Assembly: GCF_026684035.1 (NCBI RefSeq)
Contig: NZ_CP113361.1
Location: 1,302,001 to 1,366,000 of the forward strand
DNA length: 64,000 nt
Source of the DNA: Methanogenium organophilum
GTDB taxonomy: Archaea; Halobacteriota; Methanomicrobia; Methanomicrobiales; Methanomicrobiaceae
Direction: 5' to 3'
Each line of letters opens with the position of its first letter. Position 1 is the first letter of the stretch. Made by a program: the position numbers and the translations under genes. Below, piece by piece: positions 48,038 through 56,602 of this stretch. Under the pieces are notes generated by a model that saw only the letters and a list, made by a program, of their open reading frames with translations, had not been told where the DNA came from and did no database searches.

Positions 48038-49198
48038 ATGACATATAATAATCTGATCGCTGCTCTTGTAATTATGCTGGCTCTCTGTGCTGTTCCGTCA
48101 ATGGCAGCGGATCCCTCAACAACAGTTGAAGGCCAGCTTGGTGTCACCGATGTGGCCATAGACCCCGGCGTGTTCATGTACGGTGACAGCGGGACGGTCA
48201 AGGTCACCGTGACAAATACCGGCACAACATCGGTGGCAATAGCACGCGCAAAACTCTATTCCAATGAATTGGATGTCATGGGGGACGAGAATTATGGCTC
48301 CGTCGGTTCCATCGGGCCGGGCAACAGCCTGCAGTTCACTTTTACGGTAACCGCAGATGCAGCAGATGGCATCTACTATCCGCTTTTCTACCTTGATCTG
48401 CGGGATGCATCCAGTCTGCGCTACCGTGTGCCGGTTAAAGTGGAGAACACCGGGCTCTCGGTTTCGGTGACAGACCGTCCGGACGCCTTCACATCCGGCA
48501 AAAAGGAAGACATCACCATCATGGTCGGGAACCCACGGGAAAACACCGTCAACGGTGTTGTTATCACTCCGGCGATGAACGGTTATGAGACGACGGAGAC
48601 GTCGCATTTCATCGGCACGCTTGAGGCAGATCAGGCGGCTGAGGCAACCTTTGCCGTCACGCCCTATGTAGAGACTCCGATGGAATTCACCGTGCACTAT
48701 CGCAACGGAATGAATGACCACGAGGTTACCATAGCCGTGCCGGTCATCTTTGGCACCGACCGGAAACAGGCCGAGACCGTACTCAATAATATTGCGGTTA
48801 CCCCGGAGGGAGACCACTATATTGTGACAGGCGATGTCACCAATGCGGGTCTTGAGGATGCGAAGTCTGTGGTGGTCACCACCGGTGCACCTGCTGTTCC
48901 GGTGGACCCCTATCGTTCATATGTGGTCGGTGCCTTGGAACCGGACGACTTTGCAAGCTTTGAGGTGACCTTCTACGCAGAACCGGAGACCGAGGATATC
49001 CAGCTGGTCACGAACTACAAAGACAAGGACGGTAACCTCTATTCATCACAGCTCACTCTCCCTCTGGAGTCTGCTGCAGTTTCTGACAAAAAAAGTCCTG
49101 TAGCGGGGGATGACCTGCCCATCGTCTGGATTGTGGTTGTTCTGATCTGTGCGGCGGTTGTTGCCGGCGTTATCTACTACTCATGGAAGAAGAAGTGA
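48038..49198 (+). CDS. COG1361-type surface protein with C-terminal anchor
   Basis: 386 aa. Signal peptide (LIAALVIMLALCAVPSMAA), repeated Ig-like/CARDB-like domains (GDSGTVKVTVTNTGTTSVA, NIAVTPEGDHYIVTGDVTN, DVTNAGLEDAKSVVV), and a C-terminal TM helix ending YYSWKKK. Such proteins pair with MacB-type ABC exporters in methanogens. Overlaps the ATPase gene by 16 bases. Confidence 0.9.
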   Translation: MTYNNLIAALVIMLALCAVPSMAADPSTTVEGQLGVTDVAIDPGVFMYGDSGTVKVTVTNTGTTSVAIARAKLYSNELDVMGDENYGSVGSIGPGNSLQFTFTVTADAADGIYYPLFYLDLRDASSLRYRVPVKVENTGLSVSVTDRPDAFTSGKKEDITIMVGNPRENTVNGVVITPAMNGYETTETSHFIGTLEADQAAEATFAVTPYVETPMEFTVHYRNGMNDHEVTIAVPVIFGTDRKQAETVLNNIAVTPEGDHYIVTGDVTNAGLEDAKSVVVTTGAPAVPVDPYRSYVVGALEPDDFASFEVTFYAEPETEDIQLVTNYKDKDGNLYSSQLTLPLESAAVSDKKSPVAGDDLPIVWIVVVLICAAVVAGVIYYSWKKK

Positions 49199-49908
49199 TC
49201 AAACCGAACAGTGCTGCGGTCTGCACCGATATTCCAAAAGATGCGGTAATCCGGCTGGAGGATGCTACGAAGGTCTACTCCCTGCCCTTTGGCGACGTAG
49301 TGGCACTGGATAAGGTCTGCATCTCGGTGATACCGGGTGAGTTTATCGCCATCATGGGCCCTTCCGGTTCCGGGAAGTCCACCCTCCTCAATCTCATCGG
49401 TAGCCTGGATGTCCCGACCTCGGGTGATATTTATATTGACGGCCGCAACACCCGGACGCTCTCGGATGATGAGCTCACCGAGTTACGACGGGACCGTATC
49501 GGCTTCATCTTCCAGCAGTTCAACCTGATCCCGCTTTTAACGGTCCTTGAAAACGTGGAGTATCCCATGATTCTCAAGAGCCGGCAGGCGGTGAAGGGCA
49601 GTTCGCGTGCCCATGACCTCCTGATGCGGATCGGACTCACCGAGCAGATGCTTGCGCACAAGCCAAAGGAGCTCTCTGGCGGGCAGCAGCAACGTGTTGC
49701 CATCGCCCGGGCGCTTATCAATGACCCGGCAATTCTGCTCTGCGATGAACCGACGGGGAATCTGGATCAGGCGACCGGGCGGATCATCATGGACTTGCTT
49801 TTAGAGGTGAACCGCCGGGGGAAGACGATCATCATGGTTACGCATGACGCTGATATTGCCGCGTATGCGAGTCGGACGATTACCATTGTGGACGGGAAGG
49901 TTGCATGA
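49183..49908 (+). CDS. MacB/LolD-type ABC transporter ATPase
   Basis: 241 aa. Walker A MGPSGSGKST, Q loop FQQFNLIPLLTVLENVEYP, signature ELSGGQQQRVAIARAL, Walker B ILLCDEPTGNLD and H loop VTHD. Belongs to the MacB/LolD/FtsE branch that moves proteins or peptides rather than small solutes. Coupled to genes on both sides. Confidence 0.95.
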   Translation: MEEEVIKPNSAAVCTDIPKDAVIRLEDATKVYSLPFGDVVALDKVCISVIPGEFIAIMGPSGSGKSTLLNLIGSLDVPTSGDIYIDGRNTRTLSDDELTELRRDRIGFIFQQFNLIPLLTVLENVEYPMILKSRQAVKGSSRAHDLLMRIGLTEQMLAHKPKELSGGQQQRVAIARALINDPAILLCDEPTGNLDQATGRIIMDLLLEVNRRGKTIIMVTHDADIAAYASRTITIVDGKVA

Positions 49909-51059
49909 TATTTTTTGAAATCTCTAAACGTAACATACGCCTCAACTGGCTGCGCTCGTTTCTCGCGGCAGCAGGCATCGTGATCGGTGTGGTTGCGATC
50001 TCCTCTATGGGCATGCTTGGCAGTTCCCTTACGCTTTCGGTCACTGATTCCCTCTCGACAGTGGGTGACTCGGTCATTATTATTCCTGTAGTGGGGCAGC
50101 CTGGTCAGAATATGGTGACAACTGAGTCACTCATCACGGACCGGCAGCTCCAGCAAATAGTCAGGGTCGTTGCCCCCAATGAGGCGGTGCCCATTTACGC
50201 CGGAGCAGACCGAATTGAGATTGGGCCCGATAAGGCGGTGGCGTCTCTATACGGCATCAGGCCGGACCAGATTCCCTTAATGGTTGATATCGCCGACGGC
50301 ATTGTTCCCCGCAGTACCAGTGGTGCCCTTGCCGGTGCCACACTGGCAGACGAGTACGACCTGAAGACTGGCAGCCGGGTTAAAGTCGGCAATGAGACCG
50401 TGCGGATCACGGGCATTCTGGAGGAACAGGGTATGGGCTTTGACATCAACCCGGACAATGCACTCATAGTATCTGACCGGTGGTATTCCACTACTTACGA
50501 TCAGGACGACTATGATCAGGTGATCGTCAAGGTACGTGACATTAATGACATCGATGCGGTCAAACTTGCAATAGAACGGACACTCAACCGCCGTGATGAT
50601 GAAGTAACCGTCTACGACACCCGGATGATCCTTGAGATGATTGTTGAGACCTTCAATCAGATATCGGTCTTTACGACGGCAATTGGTGGTATATCTCTTG
50701 TCGTCGCCGGTGTCTCGATCTTCAATGTCCAGATGATGTCGGTGACCGAGCGCATCAAGGAGATAGGCATCATCCGGAGTATTGGGACGAAGCGTTCAGA
50801 GGTGATGAAGATGTTTCTCTATGAGGCGTTCATCCTGGGACTGGTTGGGTCGGGTATTGGCGGGCTACTCTCTTTTGCAGGTGGCTTCATCGCGGTATCT
50901 GTCATGCTGCAGGACACATCCTATCTCTTCAATCCTCAGACACTCTTCTATATCCCTTACGGGATGGGTATCGGGCTTATTGTCACACTCGCATCCGGTC
51001 TCTATCCGGCATGGAAGGCGGCCCACCTCAACCCGATTGAAGCACTCCGGTTTGAGTGA
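49905..51059 (+). CDS. MacB/FtsX-type ABC permease
   Basis: 384 aa. One TM near the N-terminus (WLRSFLAAAGIVIGVVAISS), a large extracellular MacB-PCD domain (about 45-255), and three C-terminal TM helices with SVTERIKEIGIIRSIGTKRSEV and GLYPAWKAAHLNPIEALRFE, the FtsX signatures. With the ATPase and the COG1361 protein forms a MacB-like exporter. Confidence 0.94.
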   Translation: MIFFEISKRNIRLNWLRSFLAAAGIVIGVVAISSMGMLGSSLTLSVTDSLSTVGDSVIIIPVVGQPGQNMVTTESLITDRQLQQIVRVVAPNEAVPIYAGADRIEIGPDKAVASLYGIRPDQIPLMVDIADGIVPRSTSGALAGATLADEYDLKTGSRVKVGNETVRITGILEEQGMGFDINPDNALIVSDRWYSTTYDQDDYDQVIVKVRDINDIDAVKLAIERTLNRRDDEVTVYDTRMILEMIVETFNQISVFTTAIGGISLVVAGVSIFNVQMMSVTERIKEIGIIRSIGTKRSEVMKMFLYEAFILGLVGSGIGGLLSFAGGFIAVSVMLQDTSYLFNPQTLFYIPYGMGIGLIVTLASGLYPAWKAAHLNPIEALRFE

Positions 51060-51074
51060 AAATAAAATCGTATC

Positions 51075-51344
51075 TTATTTTTTTTGTGTTTGAGGCGCTT
51101 GTTCCTGAAAGACGGCTTGCAGGGTCTGCAATTCAGGATATGCATCAATGAGTTCATTCCACCATGCATATGACCCGGTAAACGAGACGATGCGGAGAGT
51201 GGTGCCAGCGTGTATCAGCAGACCGAGCGGTTCTTTCTCTCCCATTCCCCCTCCGGGATATGCAGTAGTGCGGCATTGGAATATGGGGGTAATGGTCACA
51301 TCGCTTAGTACGTATGGACCCTCCGCCCCAATTCTCTCTTTCAT
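51075..51344 (-). CDS. Small GerW-like protein
   Basis: 89 aa from ATG 51344, overlapping the DUF2953 stop by four bases (ATGA). The middle PGGGMGEKEPLGLLIHAGTTL and IVSFTG resembles the second half of GerW proteins (glycine-rich turn, then PxxLLxxxxxxLxxVSF), so it may be a shortened GerW paralogue. Last gene of the GerW-DUF2953 operon; convergent with the permease after 15 bases. Confidence 0.7.
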   Translation of the reverse strand: MKERIGAEGPYVLSDVTITPIFQCRTTAYPGGGMGEKEPLGLLIHAGTTLRIVSFTGSYAWWNELIDAYPELQTLQAVFQEQAPQTQKK

Positions 51345-52003
51345 CTGTTTCTCACCATTTTCCATACCGCCGGATGGCGGATGATTCTGATCACCGGCGG
51401 GACGAGAGAGAGGGGGTGGGCAATCCGTATGGCCCCCTCTGCCTCACCTTCTATCACCGGTTCGTCGAATACTGCAACCGCTGCAAGGGAGGCCTTTCCA
51501 CCGGTTGCCATGAGCATGCCACGCAGGGCCATCAAACAGCCAAATACCTCTCCTGTCATGGCTGCATCACCCAGCCCGAACCTGAGGGAGGCACGAAGAT
51601 GGTCAATGGAGATCTGGCGGAGAAGGGCACCGGTATATGTCAGTACAGCATCGACAATACCAAGGATGTCAGGTGACGATGTTCTTTTTCCGGAGTCTGT
51701 CTCCAGTTCTTTTTCTTCCCCACGGCCCCCTGTTTCAGGCTGTTTCGGAGTGGCTGTCTCCAGTGCTATCCGGCGGACTGTCCGCCCGAACAGAATGATA
51801 TCGATCTTCTCCTCATCTGGTATCTGCGTCTGAAGAGAGAGCGCTCCCCAATGCACACAGAATGCAAAAATGAGCGTCGGTGCTTCATGGCGGAGTTCGC
51901 CCCGTCCGGTGAACGTCACAGGTACTGCCCAGAGAATAATGAGCAGTGCTGCAATGACCATGATAAGCAGTACAGCTATGGTGAGAAGTATCCCGGAGAT
52001 CAT
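51341..52003 (-). CDS. DUF2953 protein (YtfI-like)
   Basis: 220 aa. N-terminal TM helix, then an amphipathic domain with HWGALSLQTQIPDEEKIDIILFGRTV and DHLRASLRFGLGDAAMTGEVFGCLMAL, the DUF2953 core. In Firmicutes DUF2953 (YtfI) is encoded beside GerW (YtfJ), and the same pair is seen here. No biochemical function known. Confidence 0.85.
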   Translation of the reverse strand: MISGILLTIAVLLIMVIAALLIILWAVPVTFTGRGELRHEAPTLIFAFCVHWGALSLQTQIPDEEKIDIILFGRTVRRIALETATPKQPETGGRGEEKELETDSGKRTSSPDILGIVDAVLTYTGALLRQISIDHLRASLRFGLGDAAMTGEVFGCLMALRGMLMATGGKASLAAVAVFDEPVIEGEAEGAIRIAHPLSLVPPVIRIIRHPAVWKMVRNR

Positions 52004-52029
52004 AAAAAGAGAGGTGGGGGCCTGCCCGG

Positions 52030-52485
52030 TTATGCAGTGCCTGACTCTTCCGGAACTTCGGTCGGTGCTTCAGATTCGGCGGTTTTTTCCGGTTCGCTCT
52101 TTTTTGTCATCGTCTTCAGGGTTTCCGTCACCTGCGGAAGGACATTCTCCCCGATGGTGGCGATGGCTTCAGAAAGTGCAGTGTGTTTCTTGAGCGAAAT
52201 TACCTGAACACTCTCAATGCCGGTCAGGTTTTTGTGAAGAATGATAAGTGCAACAGGGGAGACACCACCACCGGCTCCGGCTCCGGCGCCTTCGCCATTT
52301 CCTTCACCCTTTCCTTCGCCTTTGCCTGATCCCTGTGCCATTCCGCCGCCAAATCCGAATCCGAAGGATGCGATTGGTATGATGACCTTGTCTCCGGCAT
52401 CAATTGCATCGCCCATTATGGTATTGGCATTGATGAGGCTGTCAAGTTCATCAGTTGCCAGTTTAAAGAAGTCTTCTCCTGACAT
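52030..52485 (-). CDS. GerW family (YtfJ-like) protein
   Basis: 151 aa from ATG 52485, with GGTGA five bases before. NANTIMGDAIDAGDKVIIPIASFGFGFGGG, a long Gly/Lys/Glu-rich stretch (about 58-80) and SPVALIILHKNL are the GerW/YtfJ signature; the name comes from spore germination in Bacillus, but methanogens do not make spores, so the role here must differ. Leads the GerW-DUF2953-mini-GerW operon. Confidence 0.9.
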   Translation of the reverse strand: MSGEDFFKLATDELDSLINANTIMGDAIDAGDKVIIPIASFGFGFGGGMAQGSGKGEGKGEGNGEGAGAGAGGGVSPVALIILHKNLTGIESVQVISLKKHTALSEAIATIGENVLPQVTETLKTMTKKSEPEKTAESEAPTEVPEESGTA

Positions 52486-52753
52486 GTGTTTCACCAGCCT
52501 TAGATATATTCCTATACTGTTTAAAATTACCGTATTCCGGTTCGGAGATTATTCTCCCGGTTCATTCTGTAGATATTCTCCATCTCCATTCGCGCCTTCC
52601 AGTTTTCTGGTACTTGTAATCATTGTCTACGGTCTGAGTATGATGCTGGGGAAGACGGCCATCCCTGACGCGGATGATGGAGGCGGTGGGGGTTCATTGT
52701 ATGATCTCGATGGCACCGCCCCTCCTCCGTCTGTGCGGTACCTGTGCTCCCGT

Positions 52754-53356
52754 TCAGATATTCTCAGGGTCCTGCAGGGCCGGGCAGTAATTGCAGATGG
52801 AGTGCCAGATCTCCTCTTCCTTGTCGCGGATTGCGCAGTAATATTTTCCCTTTTTCCGATGGACAAAAAACCCGCCGGGAAACGGTGTCCCTTCCGGATG
52901 GCCGGGTTCGTCACGGACATACATCGCAAAGGCAGAGAGCAGGTAGTAAAAAAGCAGGTAGAACGGGACCATTGTCTCATTTTCGCCGGGGTATGGTGCG
53001 TCCGGATTATCCCGGAGGCAGGCGTCGGGGATCATGCGGCAGAATTTATCAAACGTTTGCCGGTCGGTGATGGGGTCCAGCATCTGTTGCCACGTGCCTT
53101 CCCGGTCGCACTTCAGGAGTTCATGGTAGCGGCCAAAAAACCACTTCTCCGCATAGGGACGAAATTTTTCTCGATAGGGCTTTGGCAGGAGTTCCACCTC
53201 CTGCCGGACCCGTGCGCTGATCACGGTGAGGTCATACCGGCTGAACCGTTTCACCTCGCGGGCCAGAATCTCTCCCAGCTCCCCTTTTGTCTTTGCCGCC
53301 TGCATCACCGCTGCAATCCGGCGGATTTCCGTATCCGGGTCGGTGACCGTACGCAT
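52754..53356 (-). CDS. UPF0305 / DUF2115 protein
   Basis: 200 aa. ELLPKPYREKFRPYAEKWFFGRYHELL, PEGTPFPGGFFVHRKKGKYYC and the final CNYCPALQ are UPF0305 signatures; the cysteines (YCAIRDK..., CNYC) may bind metal. The family is restricted to methanogens and close relatives, function unknown. Its ATG overlaps the stop of the ACT-MBL gene (TGATG). Confidence 0.88.
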   Translation of the reverse strand: MRTVTDPDTEIRRIAAVMQAAKTKGELGEILAREVKRFSRYDLTVISARVRQEVELLPKPYREKFRPYAEKWFFGRYHELLKCDREGTWQQMLDPITDRQTFDKFCRMIPDACLRDNPDAPYPGENETMVPFYLLFYYLLSAFAMYVRDEPGHPEGTPFPGGFFVHRKKGKYYCAIRDKEEEIWHSICNYCPALQDPENI

Positions 53357-54888
53357 CAGGTATTCTTCTCCGGGAGTTCCCTGCCGCCGGCATGGGTGTA
53401 ATGCTCGACTGCACCAACGATTGTGAGAGCCCCGTCACGGTACTCCGAGACCGCTCCATGGCCCCCGAAGACCGTGCATGGGCGCCCGGTCTCTTCGGTA
53501 AACTCCTGTGCAAGCCCTATGAGGGCACGCCGTTCGGCCCGTGCAAGATCTGAGTCCACGTTCACCGATGTGACGAGATAGTCTGCATAGGAGTTGTAGC
53601 GCCGCCGTTCTTCCGTGAGGCTGGCAAAGTTCATGAGACTGTCCGCGGTGAAGAGGTATCCCTTCTCCGGACAGTAGAGGACGAGTTCACCCACCTGGTG
53701 GCCGCCGGGTGTTTCCAGCACCTCAAAGCCAAGGTCGCCAATCGTGAGGCGGCATACAACCGGGAAGATGGAGCGCTTTTCATCGGTTTCCGGACATATG
53801 AGGCGGATGTTGTCCTCAGCCGGGGGGTTCCACCGGGAGTAGAGGGCAATCATTGTGGTATAAATCTCTTCGAGCACCAGTCCCTCGTTCCGGGACCCCC
53901 ATGCACGGTTGCCGGTACGGATGATCTCCCGTGTTGCCGGATGCATGATTGCGGGCACGTCAAAGAATCCGCCCGCTCCGCAATGGTCTGCATCTCCATG
54001 GGATGTGATGATGCGGGTGAGCTGTTCAGCAACCGGCAGGGCATATGCGGCAAAGAGCTGCATCACGTCCTGATGGTAGACTGCATACCCGGTATCGAGC
54101 ATTTCAAAGCCATCCAGGGTCCGGAACAGGTAAATATTGCCGCCTCCGGGCAGCTGGATGGCGTAGAGCGTCACCTCTTCGGAAAGGTGCACAATCTGCA
54201 CATCTGCATAAAATCCATCTCCACAGGTGGTAGCGATATATTCACCGGCTTCAAGCACATTACGAAACACTGTTTTCGGGTCTTCCCCACGTGCGGTGAG
54301 GTCCTGAGCGGTGTGATTGATGTCGCCAAGGAACCGCAGCAGAAAGTCATCGTCATCTGATTCGATGAGAGTGCGCATCTTCTGGGCGAATCGCAGGTAG
54401 AATACGGTGTCGTCGAGTGTCTCACCGGTGTTGTCAAACTCCAGCACCTCAATCGGGTAGCGTGATTTGAGTGCATCAAGGAGCTGTTCAGCAGGGCCAA
54501 TCTCGCGGACGCTCATTGCTATTGTCACCCGGTCGGGATGGATGCCTGCGTCATCAAAGGTGATGGAGGTGACCTGAGCTCCCGCACCGGTAGTCATGAT
54601 TAAAAATTCATTGAGTGCACCGGATTCATGCGGGAGATGAATATGAATTTTTAGGGAAGCGAAGGTTTCAAGAGATGTCTGCAGATAGCCGATATCTGTA
54701 AGTTCCTGACGTATCTGTTCATACTCTTCGGGTTTCGCGGTCACTTCAAAAAAGACCGTATGGGGGTCGATGCTGCGATCGAAGTGAACCCGGTTGATAT
54801 TGCCGTTGTGCCTGGTGATAATGGCGACACCGCGCTGCAGAGCCCCGGTACGGATGGGGATGGTGGTGACAAATGCGTATCGTTTCAT
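53356..54888 (-). CDS. ACT-ACT-metallo-beta-lactamase fold protein
   Basis: 510 aa. Residues about 1-75 (YAFVTTIPIRTGALQRGVAI, IITRHNGNINRVHFD) and 78-150 (IHIHLPHESGALNEFLIMTT) are two ACT-like domains, which in other enzymes bind amino acids. A linker (about 155-225) leads to an MBL-fold hydrolase with zinc motif SHGDADHCGAGGF, PGGHQVGELVLYCP, LFTADSLMNFA and VFGGHGAVSEY. The arrangement suggests an amino-acid-regulated hydrolase. Upstream is a methyltransferase, downstream and coupled UPF0305. Confidence 0.88.
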   Translation of the reverse strand: MKRYAFVTTIPIRTGALQRGVAIITRHNGNINRVHFDRSIDPHTVFFEVTAKPEEYEQIRQELTDIGYLQTSLETFASLKIHIHLPHESGALNEFLIMTTGAGAQVTSITFDDAGIHPDRVTIAMSVREIGPAEQLLDALKSRYPIEVLEFDNTGETLDDTVFYLRFAQKMRTLIESDDDDFLLRFLGDINHTAQDLTARGEDPKTVFRNVLEAGEYIATTCGDGFYADVQIVHLSEEVTLYAIQLPGGGNIYLFRTLDGFEMLDTGYAVYHQDVMQLFAAYALPVAEQLTRIITSHGDADHCGAGGFFDVPAIMHPATREIIRTGNRAWGSRNEGLVLEEIYTTMIALYSRWNPPAEDNIRLICPETDEKRSIFPVVCRLTIGDLGFEVLETPGGHQVGELVLYCPEKGYLFTADSLMNFASLTEERRRYNSYADYLVTSVNVDSDLARAERRALIGLAQEFTEETGRPCTVFGGHGAVSEYRDGALTIVGAVEHYTHAGGRELPEKNT

Positions 54889-54931
54889 GGTTTCATTCCA
54901 ATGGTGTTGTCTGGTTACTGTCAGAATATTA

Positions 54932-55663
54932 TCAGGCCGGGCAAAAGAGGATCATTGTCCAGCCGACCGCTTCGCGTCCGAAGAGGATGTATTCGTCCTG
55001 GATAGCTTCGAGGTAGGCGGCGAGTTCTGCTGCTTCCGGTGCGTCGGGATGATCCCGCAGCCAAGTGGCTGTGTGTGTCCAGATGCCGGATTCGTACCTG
55101 TCCCAGTCTTCAGGTGTTGCGTGCCATAGCCATACCGGTACATACCCTGCCTCCCGCCCGGCGGAGACCAGTTCGTAGAGGGTCCGCACCTCGGGCCATT
55201 CGCGGGCGAACTCCGGGGGTGTGCGTGCACCCTCCCATACCCGGTCTCCGAAGAGGATAGATCCGTTCTCCCCGGCGAGAACTGCACAGGCACGGATAGC
55301 CTCGTCAGGGCCGCCCCAGCAGTCGGCAGAGCCAAGGGAGATCACAAGGTTTGCCCCGTCCGGGAATGCAGATTTTGTTGCATCGCCGCAGGTAAACTCC
55401 AGACGGTCGGAAAGTCCGGCATCTGCTGCTGCAATATCTGCGGTTCTGCAGGCGTCCTCGCGGATGTCAATGCCATATCCGCGGCACCCGTAGTGTTCGG
55501 CCAGCAGGATAAGTGCGGTGCCGTTGCCGGAGCCTGCATCAAGGATAAAACTCTCCTCTCCGATACCCGCGGCCCGTCCTGCTTCGAGAACCGCCATATC
55601 GGTCATGGGGTTCATGTGCCGCAGACTGCCCTGGGTGATGTGAATGAGTGTATGTTCGTTCAT
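54932..55663 (-). CDS. Class I SAM-dependent methyltransferase
   Basis: 243 aa from ATG 55663. Motif I ILDAGSGNGTALILLAEHYG, GIDIREDAC (motif II region), CGDATKSAFPDGANLVISLGSADCWGG. A Rossmann-fold methyltransferase of unknown substrate, 43 bases upstream of the ACT-ACT-MBL gene on the same strand. An in-frame start at 55693 is also open. Confidence 0.9.
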   Translation of the reverse strand: MNEHTLIHITQGSLRHMNPMTDMAVLEAGRAAGIGEESFILDAGSGNGTALILLAEHYGCRGYGIDIREDACRTADIAAADAGLSDRLEFTCGDATKSAFPDGANLVISLGSADCWGGPDEAIRACAVLAGENGSILFGDRVWEGARTPPEFAREWPEVRTLYELVSAGREAGYVPVWLWHATPEDWDRYESGIWTHTATWLRDHPDAPEAAELAAYLEAIQDEYILFGREAVGWTMILFCPA

Positions 55664-55740
55664 ATGTATCGGTGACCGGTTTTGGCCCGTCATGAAAGAT
55701 ATGTATGGTATCCAAAAAAAAAGGTTGGCAGGGTACCCGG

Positions 55741-56328
55741 CTATCTCGAGAGGAAATCACGGTATACATCCGGGATCTCGTTTGCATCCGAGAGAATCTC
55801 GTGGTTCAGTTCCCGGATTGTTCCGGATGCCCGTGCAGCATGTGCAGCCTGCACCAGAATCTGTGCATGTATCTCCTCATCCGTCACCTCTCCTGCGATA
55901 TCTTCCAGATTTTTGCTGATATCATTCAGGGGTTCTTTCAGCCGCAGCGCTGTTTCTGTGATATATCCTACAAGTGCGAAATGTTCTTTCTCGGCCATTC
56001 CGGAGATGATCCAGACGATGACTGCCACAACAAAGTACATCACACCCTGTAGAATAACCGCCGGCTCAAAGATGCCCGTCTGCAGATATAACACATATTC
56101 GTCAATGATATGCAGAAATCCGAGGGCGGCACCCATATATACGACTCCTTTCCTGTACCAGAGGCCCCCGATTGCAATCACAAGGTAGGAGAATGAAGTG
56201 TATATGGTGGAGATACCCATGACCAGATGACAGTAGAATTCCATGAGTACTGCAATAACAACGAGAGCAACCCAGATGGCGGGTTTTGTTACTTCAGATC
56301 CTTTCCCTTCCGGTGTGAATGCCATCAT
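55741..56328 (-). CDS. Four-TM membrane protein with cytoplasmic helix
   Basis: 195 aa from ATG 56328, preceded by AGGAAGTGAT. Four hydrophobic segments (about 16-115: VALVVIAVLMEFYCHLVMG, YLVIAIGG, FVVAVIVWIISG) and a C-terminal helical part (LRLKEPLNDISKNLEDIAGE, LNHEILSDANE) resembling the coil of histidine kinases without kinase domain. Similar 4TM sensors occur in Methanomicrobiales. First gene of the minus-strand run ending in UPF0305. Confidence 0.7.
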   Translation of the reverse strand: MMAFTPEGKGSEVTKPAIWVALVVIAVLMEFYCHLVMGISTIYTSFSYLVIAIGGLWYRKGVVYMGAALGFLHIIDEYVLYLQTGIFEPAVILQGVMYFVVAVIVWIISGMAEKEHFALVGYITETALRLKEPLNDISKNLEDIAGEVTDEEIHAQILVQAAHAARASGTIRELNHEILSDANEIPDVYRDFLSR

Positions 56329-56602
56329 ATCACTTCCTGACTGAGGGTATGTCCGCGCGAAGAAAAAGGCCTTTGGTTTGATGGTCTTCATGGCCGGAGA
56401 TTCTGTTCACGGTACCATTCATCATAATATGTGTTTTTTTCTAAAATTCTGGCGATTTAGCGGGTATTGGGAAATTTAATCGACGGAATGTCGTTATTTA
56501 TTTGAATTGCAATAATTATCCTTTATTTTAAAAAATGGGCCGTATTTGTGCGTTTTTTAAAAAGATATGTAATTTATATCATACGAACTCACGTATTCAT
56601 GT

